From assembly GCA_947044405.1 (NCBI GenBank), contig CAMRHE010000028.1, forward strand, positions 7,331,001-7,395,000: a DNA stretch of 64,000 bases, given 5' to 3'. This DNA is from Leptodactylus fallax. Lineage: Eukaryota > Chordata > Amphibia > Anura > Leptodactylidae. Position 1 is the first letter of the stretch. Every line of letters starts with the position of its first letter. This document shows positions 10,746 through 25,700 of this stretch, in pieces. The notes beneath the pieces were generated by a model. That model searched no databases. It had not been told where the DNA came from and saw nothing but the letters and a program-made list of their open reading frames with translations. A program made the translations under genes and the position numbers.

Positions 10746-13700
10746 GTCTGTTCAGTTTTTTTATTATTTCTTACCTCTGGATTAGCTTTCTCACAAGTTT
10801 CTGGTTACTCTGGGTTTACTTCACCTCTTATACTACTTTACTTTTTAGGATCTTTGGGCAACTCAAGAAGCTCGACACAGATGAACTCGTACTCCGACAG
10901 CGGTTACCAAGAAGCCGGAACTTTTCACAACCACAATGTGGGTAAACCTGAACTCCGGCAACAACACTCATTCTCAGGATCTACCAGCAACCACTTGGTG
11001 AGGTCCTCAAGGGCTGAAGGCCAAACCTTAGTCCAGGTAACTTTTTCCCTCTTTATATTCTGTTTTTTGTATTACATTGACTATATTTCTTTGCGCCTGT
11101 GTGTATATGTGTCTATAAATATATTCAGTCATGTGTGATGATTAGATGTCCTTTGCCTGTGCTCGGGTGTTTCTGTAATGCAGAATATCCAGCGTAGCCT
11201 TTTATTATTATGTTTTATATGTTGTTGCTCATTACATTGTTGGAAAGATATGATTTATCATTGTGCTGAAATTGCTTTGGGTAAGACAGTGGAGTCTTAT
11301 TATATTTTCAGCTTGTTATTGTACATGTCTGGATGGATTTCCATTCTGTAATATCAGTCGTGTTCAGCTCAGGGAAACAGCTCATTGAGAGGTCTTTCCG
11401 ATTTTACTCCTGTTTACTTTGGATGCATAACCTTCCTATTCACCTGCTATGAACCCATGCTAGAGGCTGCTCATATAGATATATAAAAATATATATATTT
11501 TTGTGATGGGTTCAACTTCCCTAACCCTCTAGTGATGGGTTGTTACCTCTACAGGTGTCAGGTCATCGGGATGTCTAGTTTTACATAGTGTATGTTCCAG
11601 TGAATGGCTGTCCATTATAATACATGGATAAGCTGTGTCTTGGTAGAATTTTATTATGATCCTTAAACTAGGGACCTCACCTTATTGTCTATGAAGTTTC
11701 AATTCTTAAGTACCCTTTGGTGTTAGGGAAATGTCCGGTCAAACAAGACAACAGACACAGGATTCATAGCATGAAAATGAAGTCTTCTGAGGAGCCACCA
11801 CTTATTTTATAGTAATGGACCTTTTGGGTTTCGTTTCCAATCAGAATTGCAGTAATCTATGTGTGCATTAGATGTATGGTGTCGCATAACCTGTCCAGAA
11901 TGGGGGGGAGAGAAGATGTACACAAAAGGACATCTGACATCCATTAGGAAGAGAACAGCACAAGACAGACTAAAGTGGCAAAGACTTATTGGCTGAGATC
12001 CTCGAGTGTTGGTGATCATAGCTACGTGGTGGTGGTGGTGTTGTGTGTGGGGTTAAATACTAAATATTTTCATGTGATCAGTAAATGTATTTGTAGATCT
12101 AGAAATTCCAGGGACTACTTGTGCCAGCTTCTCAGTTCTTGTGGTAAATCCTTTTAAGGTTTCATTTTCATTTCAGAATGTATTATTTCTGTGAATTTAA
12201 AGGGGTTTTTGGACACCTTTCTACTATTCAAACAAGGTCTCCCCTGCTTAATTATCCTACAAAATGTGTCCTAGATACCTAAATGCAGCTACTCCTTTCC
12301 TGACGCATTTCAGGATTGTTTATATGGTCAATTCTGACTGCGGCAAGTCCCCCCTCTCTACTTTAAATCCCGAGGTTCCTTCCACTAGCTTAGAGGCCAG
12401 CACAAGGAAACGCCCATTAGAACCTCCTACTGCTTCCTGTTCCCTCCTTCTAGGTCTTCTTTAAAGGGGTTGTCTAGGAACATGAAATTAACTTACCTGG
12501 CCCGGTTGTTCGTTGCAGCTTGACCTTTGGGGGTTCCAGGCTGGTTACGACCCCCGGTTACCTGATCGGAAATAGTACCTGTCCCCTGAGTCGTTCCCCA
12601 CCCTCCTCCTCTCCTGTAATTATCTCTGAGGACTGACTATAGCAAATTAAACACCTGTGCAAACATTAGGGGGTAGGGCGCTGGGGCTGTTTCCAATGTG
12701 ACCCGACATTGGAACAACAAACCACCAGACCAGGTAAGTTCATTTCAAGTCCCTAGACAGTCCCTTTAAATGATAAGAGTCTATTCTATTTTAATTGTAG
12801 AATCTTTAACAGGAAATTTTTATCGTAACGTATCTCAGTAATTTTCGGGCCATATGTTAATCCAGAGAGCAACTTTCACATTAACCACAGTCTTTCTACT
12901 TTACGAGTTTGATACTAACATTCAGATTGACAAGTCATGAAATGAATAGCGCTATGAAATCCTGAAACAGAGCTCTCCATCAAGACGAACGCCAACCAGT
13001 AAATTAGGTTGTGCCGCATTTGTTTCATTAAGACCTGAACACAACGACCATCATCATTATCATCAGCTGTCATGGTCTCATGCACAATTCTTCCACTGAC
13101 TGAGATTTTTTTTCACCCTTTATTTGTAGCCAGCAACTGCTATGGCACCCAACCGGGCAGTGCGTCGTGTTAGCTCCGTTCCCTCAAGATCACAGTCCCC
13201 TTCTTACGTCATTGGATCTGGAGTATCTCCCTCTAGAGGGTCATTGAGAACTTCACTTGGTAGTGGCTACGGCTCCCCATCCATTACAGATTCACGACCT
13301 CTTCCAGCCTCCACCACCTACTCTTCTACAACGTTGCCTTCACAAAGAGCGGCTTCTCCGTACACAATACGCAGGTCCAACTCTCCAACGGGTGTCCGAA
13401 GGATTGGTTCACTCACCTCTAGGCAAAACTCCAACCCTAACGGCATGACCTCAACTTACCAAACCTTAGGTACTTCAGTTCGAGTTGGTTCCCCGCTGAC
13501 TTTATCTGATTCACAGAATAGAGTTGGCACGTCATCCCAAGCTCCTGTAGGATCCTCCTCCTCTCCAAAGCGAGCTGGAATGACGGCAGTTCCACAGCAC
13601 ATGGGAACGCTACAGAGGAACATGCATGACATCGACCAATATGGCCATCAGCCTTTTGACATTTATGAAAGAATGGTTCCACCACGACCCGACAGCCTTA

Positions 13701-16700
13701 CAGGTGGGTAAAAACAGTCTGCATGTGTGTAGTGGTGTTGTATTGTGTCCAGATTGGTAAGGTTTATAATAGAACCACAATAATATAAAGTTGATATTTG
13801 CTTTGTTGATCCAGAAGAAGACAAAATGAGTTACTTTTTGGATAATGTAGATCTTCCTAGATGTTCTCTATTAGAAGGTGTCACCATTGTTGCTGGTACT
13901 TTCGCCTCCTAGCCAAAATACAGATCTGATTGTAAGTGATGCACTTGACACATCAGGCGGTATAATTTCTGAAGCTGCCATACAATGCCATCAGTGGATG
14001 AGCCGGACGACAGAGAGGCCATGGTGCTAAAACCACTTGGACCTCTTGCTCTTCAATAGCTCACCATAGTCCAGGATGCTGCTGTTTGGGTGACTGCGGA
14101 CCTTCTCACCTACTGGGACCCTCTGTATAGGAGCTTGGAAGGATAGGCTTTGGGCATAATATCACCTATTTTTTTGGTTATCCTATGTATAACTGCTAGA
14201 TTGAATGGGTCTGGCCAATCGTGAGAATGGGGCTCCCGTGTTCCCCAATATGAACTGGAGTGTAGGTTATACATGCTGCTGCTCCATTTATCTTTATGGC
14301 ACTGCTGAAGAATGGGGCAGCACGGTGGCTCAGTGGTTAGCACTGCAGCCTTGCAGCGCTGGAATCCTGGGTTCGAATCCTGCCAAGGACAACATCTGCA
14401 AGGAGTTTGTATGTTCTCCCCGTTTTTGCGTGGGTTTCCTCCGGGTACTCCGGTTTCCTCCCACACTCCAAAGACATACTGATAGGGAATGTAGATTGTG
14501 AGCCCTATATGGGACAGTGACTGTCAATGTCTGTAAAGCACTGCGGAATATGATGGCGCTATATAAGTAAGCATAATAAATAAATAAATAATAACCATGT
14601 ACAGAAATGTTAAAAATGTTTAGGCAGATGTGGAAAAAATGCTCCACAGAATGCTTTGAGAAATAGAAAGGGTAAAGGGGTTTTTCGAGGCAAAAAATAT
14701 TTTTTTAAAAAAAGGTCTGTTAGTGCTATTGGGTTAATAAGTGCACCCAAATACCTTTAGCAGTGTTTTGAGTGATTTCTGGGTGCTCCTGGTATCTTCT
14801 GCATTTGTTTACATGGTGTAGTTTCCACGCTACCTCCCTCTCACTCCCCCCCTTTCTCTCTCACTCCCTTACACCCCCTTCCTGTCTCCCTAGCTATTCT
14901 GCCAACTACTAGCCCTTCCCAACTAACTAACTCAGCCCAACCCTACACCCCATCATTCTTGCGTGTCTTCCTCTCTGGGAACGGCTCCTCCTTTTCTTTC
15001 ACTCTCGTGGCTGTGCCCACCGCAGAGACGCCTGCGCAGTAGAGGTGGATGGCCATCGCTACTGTGCATGTTTTGGAGGCACCTCTGGTCTGCGCTAGCA
15101 AAGTCAAAGAAGAGGATGAGCCGTTTCCAGAGAGGAAGACACGTAAGTATGATGGGGTGGAGGGTGGGGGGACTATTGGTGACATTCTGTTTCCGGAAAC
15201 AGGGAAGCGGAACGTCACCAGATTATCAGAAAGTGTGCCTGGGGTGGTCACATGAAGGTAATTATACTTTTTTTTTTTTTTTTAAACAAAGTAAATTAGA
15301 AGTTAGGTGGGGGGAGGGGTTTAGTTTAGGGGTTCATTTTATCCTGGACAATCCCTTTAAATATCTTATTATTGGGAATGATGAAAAGAGAGTGCAAATC
15401 CCATCTATATTTGTTGTGACCTTTGCCCTTTGCGTTCTCCTATTTCTAAACTGTTTTTGGTAGAACTGGGCAGGGAGGTTGTTCCCGCCGCCATCTTGGA
15501 GAACTAAGCACAGATCTCTGTGGATGTAGGCTTGCTCCAATCCTTCTGTCTCTTCATGTCATCCAAGACAGACTGGATGATGTTGAGATCAGGGCTATAT
15601 CTGTGGGGGCCATATCATCACTTCCAGGACTCCTCCTCCAAAGGGCAAAGGTCACACCAAATATTGATGGCATTTACATTTCTCTTTTCTTCATTCCGAA
15701 TAATAAACTATTAACCCTTCTATTTTTTCCCACACGTCTAAACCTTTTACATAGTGCTTGACTATCTCTGGCTGTCCCATAGAATTGACTAAAACGGTAG
15801 CGCTCATGTATGATCCACTACCCATGTAGTCACGTGGGAACCATGTTCTCATGACACAGCGGTCAGACTTCCACCAGTCTAGCAGTTCTGGTGATAGGGG
15901 ATTTCCTTAAAGGGTTTGTCCAGTATTTCTGATTTCTGCTTTCTTCGTCCATCCATGACTTTGTGTCTAGTTCCATTGTTGCAAATGGGCTTGACTGCAA
16001 TACCGCACACAACCTGTAAACAGGTGTGGTACCGTTTTTGAAAGAAAGCAGCCATGTTTTTCTAATCGTAGGCAATCCCTTTAAGATATTAGTCCATTTT
16101 GGGCACACACTTCCCAGACCCATGCATCAGCCCCTAATAACCCATCTGGTACCCCTGAATTCTTGCTGTTTGGTACTAGCTATTTCTGAAATGTTAACTT
16201 TTTAGTGATGTTATTGTCTTGCTCGTAATCTTTTTGTATTGTCCACCGCTCATTATAGTAATTATGGCAGATGATGACAAGTGTGCACCGTCGGAGGATG
16301 TGAACAGATGCGCACGGACAATTTGCTTTCGTTATTTCTCGCTGACTAATGACTTTCTCCGCGGCGAGGCGTCTTCGTGATTAGGCGTCTGAGTGCTCCT
16401 GTAACATGTCATTCTGTATTCAGCGAGGCCTCCTCCTCTTATATGCCTGGGGCAAAAATGTACAGTATTTCCAAATCATAGTGCGCCGTTCAGATGAAAC
16501 AATTATCTAGAAATTCAGATCAGAAAAATTCCTGCCAGGTGGGAACGGCAATTATCAATAACAAATTGCCCAATCTCCATTTGCTGTTTTTCCACGTAAT
16601 TGCTTTTAGATGAATTGTATTCTCAGCTGAGGAGATGATTTGGCGGATTCGCCGTAGTTAGGAGTAGGTGTTAAAATGCAGAAACCGTACCATACCGCCA

Positions 16701-19700
16701 CATCGCGGACCCACCGAGGACAGACGACACATTCATAATCTTAACGCCATGTTTAGAGAGGAATAAGAGCTTATAATTACATCTTGTCGCGGCGTATTCG
16801 GCGCCGTCTTATCTCGCAGCTCTTAAGAAGCTGGGAGACCCGTGACAAACGCGTGTGAGATTTTCTGACAGTTTTTGTTTCCACAGGACTTCTGATTCAT
16901 CTTAGGAGACCTTCAGGTTTAATATTCCTTAAAGGTGATGTTCTGTAATTAAGGATGATATACTTGGCTCCATGCACACGAATTTGTGCTTTGTCTGTGA
17001 GCTAGCCATGTTTTTCATGGTGATGGGAGCGGCATCCAAAATCTGTGTGTAACCCTAGTCTGAAGGATGAAGATGGACATGGTTCCCATACTAGGCCCCC
17101 TCGTTTTGCTGCCTGTACCCTAATGTCTCAAACCAGTGTGCAGATAAAAACTTATTGCAGAGGGTGCATGTACTCTGACTGGATTCACAAAAGCAAAGTA
17201 GATCGTTTATCTCAAACTAGACTAGATATCTGGAGTCCTTATTCTTTTATAGCCCTGCATTGTGCTGTTGTTCTGTTATTCACTCTGGAAATGTATTCAT
17301 TCCCTCTTAGTTCCTCTGTTGTTCCTCCTGAAAATGACAACTGGGTGTGTCCTAAATAGTCTGGCTCAGTCACCTGTTATTGGGCATTGTCTGATTGTGC
17401 AAAGACCTGCCCCCAACTGGTAACAACCTGCTGATCATTTATTCATACATTTCTAGGAGGAATAACAGAGGAACAACATAGACTTGTAAGTTAAGCTGCT
17501 CTACAGTTTTACGGAAACTACAATCATAAATGAAACAGACGCGTCAGTAGAACGGACGGGTCCTCGTTTTATAATGTGTGTTGTAAGATCACTGTGGGAT
17601 TTTCGCCTGTCCGGCTTCTTTCAGGAGCGATTTCTAACTTCAGGCTTTCTCATCACTTTCAGGTTTAAGAAGTTCTTATGCAAGCCAGCATAGCCAACTA
17701 GGCCAGGACCTGCGCTCTGCCGTGTCCCCCGACCTGCAGATTACCCCCATATACGAAGGCAGGACGTACTACAGTCCTGTGTATCGCAACGCCAACCATG
17801 GAACCATTGAGCTGCGGCAGGGCTCACAGACCGCGGTCTACCGGACGGGCTCAGGTGGGTCTGCGGAACTCTAGTTTTTTTTTTTTCTTACTGTTTTTTA
17901 ACCCTCAAATATAAAGATGGGATTTATAGGTATCTTGTTGGATTTTTAGTTATTGAGATATTGGATGTCGGGAAATAAGACTGATCTCTAACCAATGTGC
18001 TTAGGGCTTAGATCGACTACAGCCTGTAAAAGAGTCAGTGAGAGAGGCTTAAAGGGGTTCTCTGGTTACATGAAGTTACCCCTTACCTAAAGGGTAGGTG
18101 GTAACATTCTGAATGGTGGGGGGACTGACTTCCGAGACGCCCACCAACCACTGAATATGGCAGCAGGTTGGGCACCGTGTGGCACCCATTCATTTCATTG
18201 GGACCACTGGAGATACCCAGATTCCAGGTTTCAGCCATTGAAATAAATGGGATTGTGGGAGTCCCAGCAGTCAGAACCCACTGATCAACACTGGAATACA
18301 CCTGTAAAGTAGGGTGAAAAATCCTATATACTGGTTCATTTCCTGATTTATTCATAGCAGACGGATTGCCATTTGTCTTACACTCCAAATCTTTTGCATA
18401 GAGAAAACTAAAAGAAAAAGTTTAGGCTACTTATAGCCACCACTAGGGGGAGCTTACCGATTACAGCTAATATATCACGAGTGTCTTGTCTGGAAAACGC
18501 GCTCCTTGTGCAGGCTGTATTTCTGGAGGACTTTGCTGTGTGAATGGTGCATATTATGATGTGCGGCCCCAAACCCTCGGATCTTTACAGTTGTGATCTC
18601 ACAGCTGGTCAGTCCTGAAGCAATCTGGCCATTAGGGGGCTCACTGCAAAAAAAAAAAAAAATAAATCAGTATATACGTAGAGGGTACTGTTCACACCCA
18701 GGTTCTGTGCGGGAAATACAGCCTGCACACGTGTTTCCTGAACAGCACTGTGTTGTGTGAACATGGTCTAGATTCCCCTTGTGACTGTCACGGGCACACA
18801 GCTCTATATATTGGATGCCATTGATCTCCTACGTCCTAAGGCCTTGTGCACACCATTGTAGTTCCTGTGTGTGATCTCTTATTATGGGTCTATTTAATGG
18901 GCTGCATGTGGGATATACATTCTTGTCTATGGCACATACACACAGCCTCAGTTTTTACGGGTCCATGTGGCGGCTGTAGGACCGAGCCGTAAAAATGGGC
19001 AGGGATAGGATCTGCTCCATAGTTTACGTCTATTCTATTGGTGGGCTACCTGAAAACTTGGACTGTATTCAGATGACGTCCGTTTGCGGTCAGTTCTGCT
19101 TTCCACAGACCCGCACACGACTACACGAGGCATATCATGTATACAGTATAGTCCGAGGTCATCAATGTCCTAACAGTACTGCGATGTGTGCCGTACACTG
19201 GACCCCTGCTGGGACGTAATGCTCAGGGTTGCAGTGCATGAACCTGATCATCAGAACAGCTCACTAGCGCCCCCTGTGTGCTTCACAATTTAATCATTTT
19301 TGCACCATGCTCGTTTTCTTTAACATGCGTATTAGTAAGGGATCCCATGAAAAACTTTAAGGGAAATAGAGTAGTCTGCGCTGAGACCAAGGAGAAGATT
19401 GTGGATTTGTAAAGTTTCTCCTTCAGGGACAGAGTTTACATGCGCACAGGGGTGGGGGGAATTAATTAATCAGTGCGCACCCGGTTTGTTTTGGGCACTA
19501 TGGCGCACTCTGTCTGTATGGCGTGACAGTGATGGACGCCGCGGAGCCGCCGCAGGATGACGGATGTGCTATATACATGAGATGTGACTGTGTTACTCCG
19601 CACAGAAGTCATTTGTAGCGGACCTTTTGTATCAGACAATTACCTCCGGAGCAGTAAATCAGCCGCACTGATTAAATGGGAGCCGCACCGTAAATGATTT

Positions 19701-22700
19701 AAACTAATGGTTTGATGGACGGGAAAACAATGTGGTGTTGACAAGACTCCCCGGTGTACAGTACAGAATTACACAACCAACTCTACTTTTTACTTGGAAT
19801 TTTCCACTTCTGTATCGCTGCAGTCAGGGAATCTGCCTCATTACTGCGGTAATTAAAGTCTGGCGACCAATTACTTACACACATAGTATTGATGGGCCAG
19901 AACCGAAATGCCCTTAAAGGGACATTACTCCAAAAATAGGGAGCAAGTCCTGTGCTCTGGCTACAGTGTTAACCCTTGCAATAAAGATGTGTTTGGCAGT
20001 TACAGATGAACTACCCATGCCCCAATAGCTAGGTGTGTACCGTAAGAGCTGGCCCCATTCATGCACCAGTCACATGACACACCAGAAGCGGCTTTTTTCT
20101 CTGGTGATGTCCCATGTCCTTAGTCAAGCTGACGCTTCTGGACAAACCAGGGCACAGCGTGCCATCAGTGGCATGGCCATAATGGGGTCTTCAACTCCAC
20201 CTCAGGCCTCACCGTACCACCTACATACTCTGCTCAGCTCTACCTGCAGAACCACCTACCTGCTCAGCTCTAACTCCACAACTACCTACCTGCTAAGCTC
20301 AGCCCCACTTCCAGTACCACCTCAGCGCCACCTACATACACAACTCAGCTCTACCTCCAGAATCTCTTCACCACCTACCTGCGCAGCTCTTCCTCCTGTG
20401 CCCATTTCCCCCCTGCCCTACATCCCTGAACAGATGGGACTGGCGTCGCAGGGCAGGTTGCTTTGTATGGGGCGCTGCAGAGCTGTCGCTGACATCTCTT
20501 CTACACTGAGGCATCATGGGTCTGGTTTGCTTCAGGACCGGAACTGACCAGACATGTAAACAAACTGAAAATGCAGTGGTGACGACCAGGATCCATCCTA
20601 AAATGGACAGAACATATGTGGGGGTTTTACTGAAGGCCCAAGAAGACTGTGGGGCGCTTTTTACTAAATATTTTTTTCATTTGAAAACCCCATTTAGGTG
20701 GCCATACATCTTCCATAGCTGTAGGCCACGTGCTCATTCGGCTGACCACTACCCAACTCCCCTTCTGGACCCCATAAATTGGGCGCCATATATACTGGGA
20801 GCAATTTGGTAAAGCCACATTTATGTTTTTTAGTGGTGTGAATAGTGCAACCTTTACATTCCAAAATAATTTTGTCCCCCTCCGTCCCAATCACGAGGAC
20901 ATTGTGGGCCCAGAGGTTTATTTAATCAAGCAGATTAGATCATGTTCAGACTGTGCAGTCTTTGGCAGACCTGGCGTATTATAATGATATCATCTCCCCA
21001 TGATAGATTTACTGCCTTTCCTGACTCTCTCATGTCCTGTAGTTATAACCTGATCTCCCGTTCTGGGGTCTCCTCCACCCCCCTCCCCTTTACTTCTATA
21101 TATTTACAGCCTTGAGGTTTATAAGAAGAGAAAAGTCACTTTTAGTTTTTACAGCATAATAAAAAATAGTGGAATAAAATCTTCTGCGCTGAAGCTCCAC
21201 TTTAATAATCCGCGGAGTTATAGTGAAGGAGCTCGGATCTGACACCGCCATTAAAAGTATAAAGGCTTCTCTTCTCCTCGGCGCGCTGATCCCTGACCGC
21301 TCCTCGCGCCGGTACTCTATAAATGGCTCGTTCTGGCCACCCGGTCTATTTCATACCTTGTCAGAGCTGGCTCTCCCATTAGCCTCAATGACCTCATGCA
21401 AATAACCTTCCCTATTAAACATCCATTAGGTGTGATGGGGCTGCGCGCCTGTCAGTGCGGGCAGGAGCTGGATCATAATATGAAGGTATATTACAGTCTG
21501 GAGGATTTAATATATGGCTGTCATACCCCGCCATTACACGTGTCTCCTGTGATTGTCTCCTGGGGACACTGCGGCCTATTAACTCATTGATGCGAGGCCA
21601 TTCATTATTAAAAACTGCAGAGGAATTAGGATCATCCGGGTTACCACAAGTGTACAGGACCTGTAGTGTCATATATACAGGTAGTGTCATATATACAGGA
21701 CCATTATTGTCATATATACAGGACCCGTAGTGTCATATATACAGGTAGTGTTGTGTATAGGACCCATAGTTTTATATATACAGGACTTATAGTGTAATGT
21801 ATACAGGTAGTGTCATATATACAGGACCCATAGTGTCATATATACAGGTAGTGTTGTGTATAGGACCCATAGTTTTATATATACAGGACTTAGTGTAATA
21901 TATACAGGTAGTGTCATATATACAGGACCTGAAGTGTCATATATACAGGTAGTGTTGTGTATAGGACCCATAGTTTTATATATACAGGACTTATAGTGTA
22001 ATGTATACAGGACCATTATTGTCATATATACAGGACCCGTAGTGTCATATATACAGGTAGTGTTGTGTATAGGACCCATAGTTTTATATATACAGGACTT
22101 ATAGTGTAATATATACAGGTAGTGTCATATATACAGGACCTGAAGTGTCATATATACAGGTAGTGTTGTGTACAGGACCCATAGTGTTAAATATACAGGT
22201 AGTCATATATACAGGCCCCGTAGTATCATATATACAGTACCCATAGTGTCATATATACAGGACTTATAGTGTAATATATACAGGTAGTGTCATATATACA
22301 GGACCTGAAGTGTCATATATATACAGGTAGTATTGTGTACAGGACCCATAGTGTTAAATATACAGGTAGTCATATATACAGGCCCCGTAGTATCATATAT
22401 ACAGGACCCATAGTGTCATAAATACAGGACTTATAGTGTAATATATACAGGTAGTGTCGTGTACAGGACCTGTAGTGTCATATATATATACAGGCCCTGT
22501 AGTATCATATATGTAAGTAGAGTTCATATATACAGGGCTCATAGTGTGTCATATAGTTGTATACTGGACCCGCAGTGCCTTGTACAGGAACATATATGTA
22601 TAGGAACGTATACAGTCATATATACAAGAACCATAGTCATACAGTAAGATTTACAGTAACGATATATATACAGGACCTGTAGTCTTATATGTAGGACTAA

Positions 22701-25700
22701 ATATAGTTAAAGTACAGAAGAACTATCGCAAAGAACTAATGATGTAGTTAGCCATAGCAGCCAATCAGGACGCAGCTTCATCTTATGTTTTCCCTTTGAA
22801 ATGTAATTTCTGCAATCTGATTGGTTGGTACGAGCTAGTCCTTCATTTTTATCTTATACGATAACACAGGAACCTTCTTGGAGATTAGTTCATTTATTTT
22901 ATTTTTTTTTTTTGGCTGTTTTTGTTTTATTTTTGAAGAAAAATTTGGGCAGATCCAATAACTATGGGGCTTTTTTTATTCGAAAATATTACATATACTA
23001 ATTTTATATATTTGTGTAATATGTATACATATTATACTTATATAAATATACAGTGTATAAAATATAAACGGTGTGGAATGAAATGGTGATGATGACGCCT
23101 ACGGCCCCGTCATTACCGGGATTGGTGGGTGTCAGGAAGGTCATCTTGCACAGCAAAGCAGTAAAGCACTACTGCGACTTCTTCATTCTCAGGAACAGCG
23201 CGGGTCCGAGAGCTTGAAAGCCACATATTAGTATATTACTGTTGAAATCATGTGATATTCCTGCGTCCCTGTGACACTTCCTGCTTCTCAGCTCTGGCTC
23301 TCCTACAGATGCCAGGCCTCACAGCAGCCTCTCATACTAAAGCTTTCATATTTACTGTCTTGGTAATAAATTACATTAAATGAAAAGATAAACTTGAGTT
23401 TGTGTCAAAAATGTTAAATTTCGGCACTTTCAAAAAGAGAAAGTTTTGTTTCCTTGGATCTGATACATTATAAGCAAGACATGGGAGCAGCGAGGCCCCC
23501 TACAGGTGGTGTATAGACATGGAAGACAGAGGTAAAACAACTCCACGGTCTCCACATGAATTAACATTGACTTAACACCCCATCCTGTAATAACCGAGAA
23601 GGCTTTATGTTCCGTGTCCATGCGCATGACGTGATTTATTGTTACATTGTGTTAATATTCCATTGTAGTCTATTGGTATAATGAGGTGTCAGACAGAGGC
23701 TTAGACCAGCCCGTGTTACAAGCCGCGGGCTATACTTATAGACATAGACACAATAGACTTATTATGTCTCATAGTTGTCAGTGGGATCTGCTAAAAAGTG
23801 CAACAATCTCTGCTTACATTTTCTGAGTGGTCACTCGTATTTATCCTCCGCTCACACAGCTGCGGGGCTTGTTACAAGAGCCATATTATGCTGTGGTTTT
23901 CCTGGACATTGACACTGATCTATCTTCAGGATAGCTCATCCATATCAGACTTTGGGGAAGGGGGGGTCTGATTTCTGGCACTATGTTAAGCAGATGACTG
24001 GGTCCACTTAGATCTTGCGGGGTCTGATTTCCGCACCCTGCCAGTCAGATGATTGTGTCCACTTCATTAGGTAGTGGGGTCCTGATTTCTGACACCCTGT
24101 TGATCAGATGGCTCCGTCCACTTCATTAGGTGGGGAGGGGGGGATTTGACTGTTGGCACCATGTCGATCAGATGGCTGCTTCCTCCTTACATTAGGCAGG
24201 GGTCCTGGTATTGCAGCTCAGACCCCTACACTTGAATAGGAATGAGCTGTACTGTCAGGCACAGCCACTAGAAAATATATGGCGCTGTACCTGAAGGGGA
24301 TATACAACCCCATACAACCAACATGGCCCCTCAGCCATTTTATTAGAGAGGGTGCTTGAGGTTGGACTATGTGCAATCTGTATTATTGGACTACCCTTAG
24401 GATAGACCATCAGTATCCTACAGTATATGAGCAGCTAAAGGGTGAAAACATGGACGTTTCCATTCATTGACTGTAAGCAGAGATATTGAAAGGTGAGAAA
24501 TTAGAAGCCAAATCTGCATATCTTGATACCTACAGCTCAGGCTAGCTTGTGGTTGTGCGGTCTAGGATTTGCTCAGGCTGTATGGAGCATGTCCTGCATA
24601 TTAAACCTGCTTGTAATGGCAGAGCACAAGAACTGGCAGATTCCTATAGGGTTAATACGCAGGGTATAAGCACTTGTCTGACACCACCAATAGCAAATAT
24701 GTCTTACTTTGTTTGTACACTTGTTACCCAGCCCCCAGCTGGACAGCTGCATGTTGTAAATACCTTGGGTTAAAGGGTTAACTATGTGTTCTCACCGCCA
24801 CCCATGTCGTAATGCTGTACTTGTGTGTTTTGGGTGATGGGGTCTATAGTAATAGTAGCAGACATACAGGCTGTGTTATTTTTGGAGGTCCGGCGTGAAC
24901 TTACTGTTTTATTTTGCTAGGGTCGGGTAATCTACACAGGACATTGAGCCAACGTAACACACTTGCATACCAAAGAAATAATTATGCTCTCAACACTGCA
25001 GCTACCTATGCAGAGCCATACAGATCAATGCCGTACCGGGTATCTGACGGAAGCTATAACAGGATGCCGCACACCGCCCCGGCAGATGATGGAACGACAA
25101 GATCGCCCTCCATTGACAGCATACAGAAGGATCCCAGGTGAGTAGACCGTGGCTGGTTGGGATTTCTATATACAGTAAGTTACTTTGTGAACCTGTCCTA
25201 AATAAAAAGTCCTATTGGACTGGTGGTTTGGATTGGTGTCCCAAATAGCCCAATCCTAATGCTGTCCGTGGCCGCAAAAAAAACCAAAACTTTATATTTA
25301 CCCGACTACTCTTGGAGCACTAAAGCTGCAGTAATACACCTAAGACTAGGCTCACATCGGCATTGGGGTCTCCGTATGAGACTCCACCGCAGATTCCACC
25401 AAAAATCGTCAGAGAGAAAAGTCCTGCAAGGAGGAAACCGCGCAGAAACCCTGCAGATCCCTTTATAGCCTATGGGGTCTACGGGTTTCCACAGGTAACT
25501 GCTTTTTAAGCAGACAGGGTCTCCTTTTTTTGGGTCACCATGTGGACCCGAAGGACAGAAACCCGAACGCTAGTGTGAACCTAGCATCAGTTTTATGTGC
25601 ACGTGCCAGACCTAGGATGAATGTGCGGTAAAGACACAGTTTACTTCCCTGGCTTTCATGGACAATAGCGCAGGAGCTGTGAGCTCAGACAAATCCAGTG

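Larger units (their letters stand above)
13704..17662 (+). other. PKP4 intron 3
   Basis: 3959 bases with GT-AG ends. Holds a SINE (14314-14592), a long MITE with a palindromic centre (about 14676-15356) and a short TTAA MITE (15911-16080). 16240-16860 is free of recognisable repeats, relatively CpG-rich and may be conserved noncoding DNA. No other gene seen. Confidence 0.85.
17855..24920 (+). other. PKP4 intron 4
   Basis: 7066 bases with GT-AG ends. Contains a MITE-like start at 18053, a weak 37-bp-like ACCTACCTGCTCAGCTC repeat at 20220-20400, an array of short ATATATACAGG repeats (21651-22698) and a 75-bp tandem repeat (23950-24190). 19440-19720 and 20990-21600 show no repeats and are richer in CpG. 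Several short open frames lack splice or family support. Confidence 0.85.

Noticed and set aside
13437..13685. Antisense 82-codon frame over PKP4 exon 3
   Set aside because: Opposite strand of a conserved coding exon; no family features.
14314..14400. tRNA gene
   Set aside because: The A- and B-box-like motifs belong to a SINE head; the sequence does not fold as a complete tRNA with acceptor and anticodon arms and is followed by a SINE tail.
14943..15463. Overlapping open frames of 102-166 codons on both strands
   Set aside because: They are mirror images from the palindromic centre of a MITE.
20035..20547. 170-codon Pro/Ser/Thr-rich open frame on the + strand
   Set aside because: It follows an imperfect ACCTACCTGCTCAGCTC repeat; the composition is explained by the repeat and no family is recognised.
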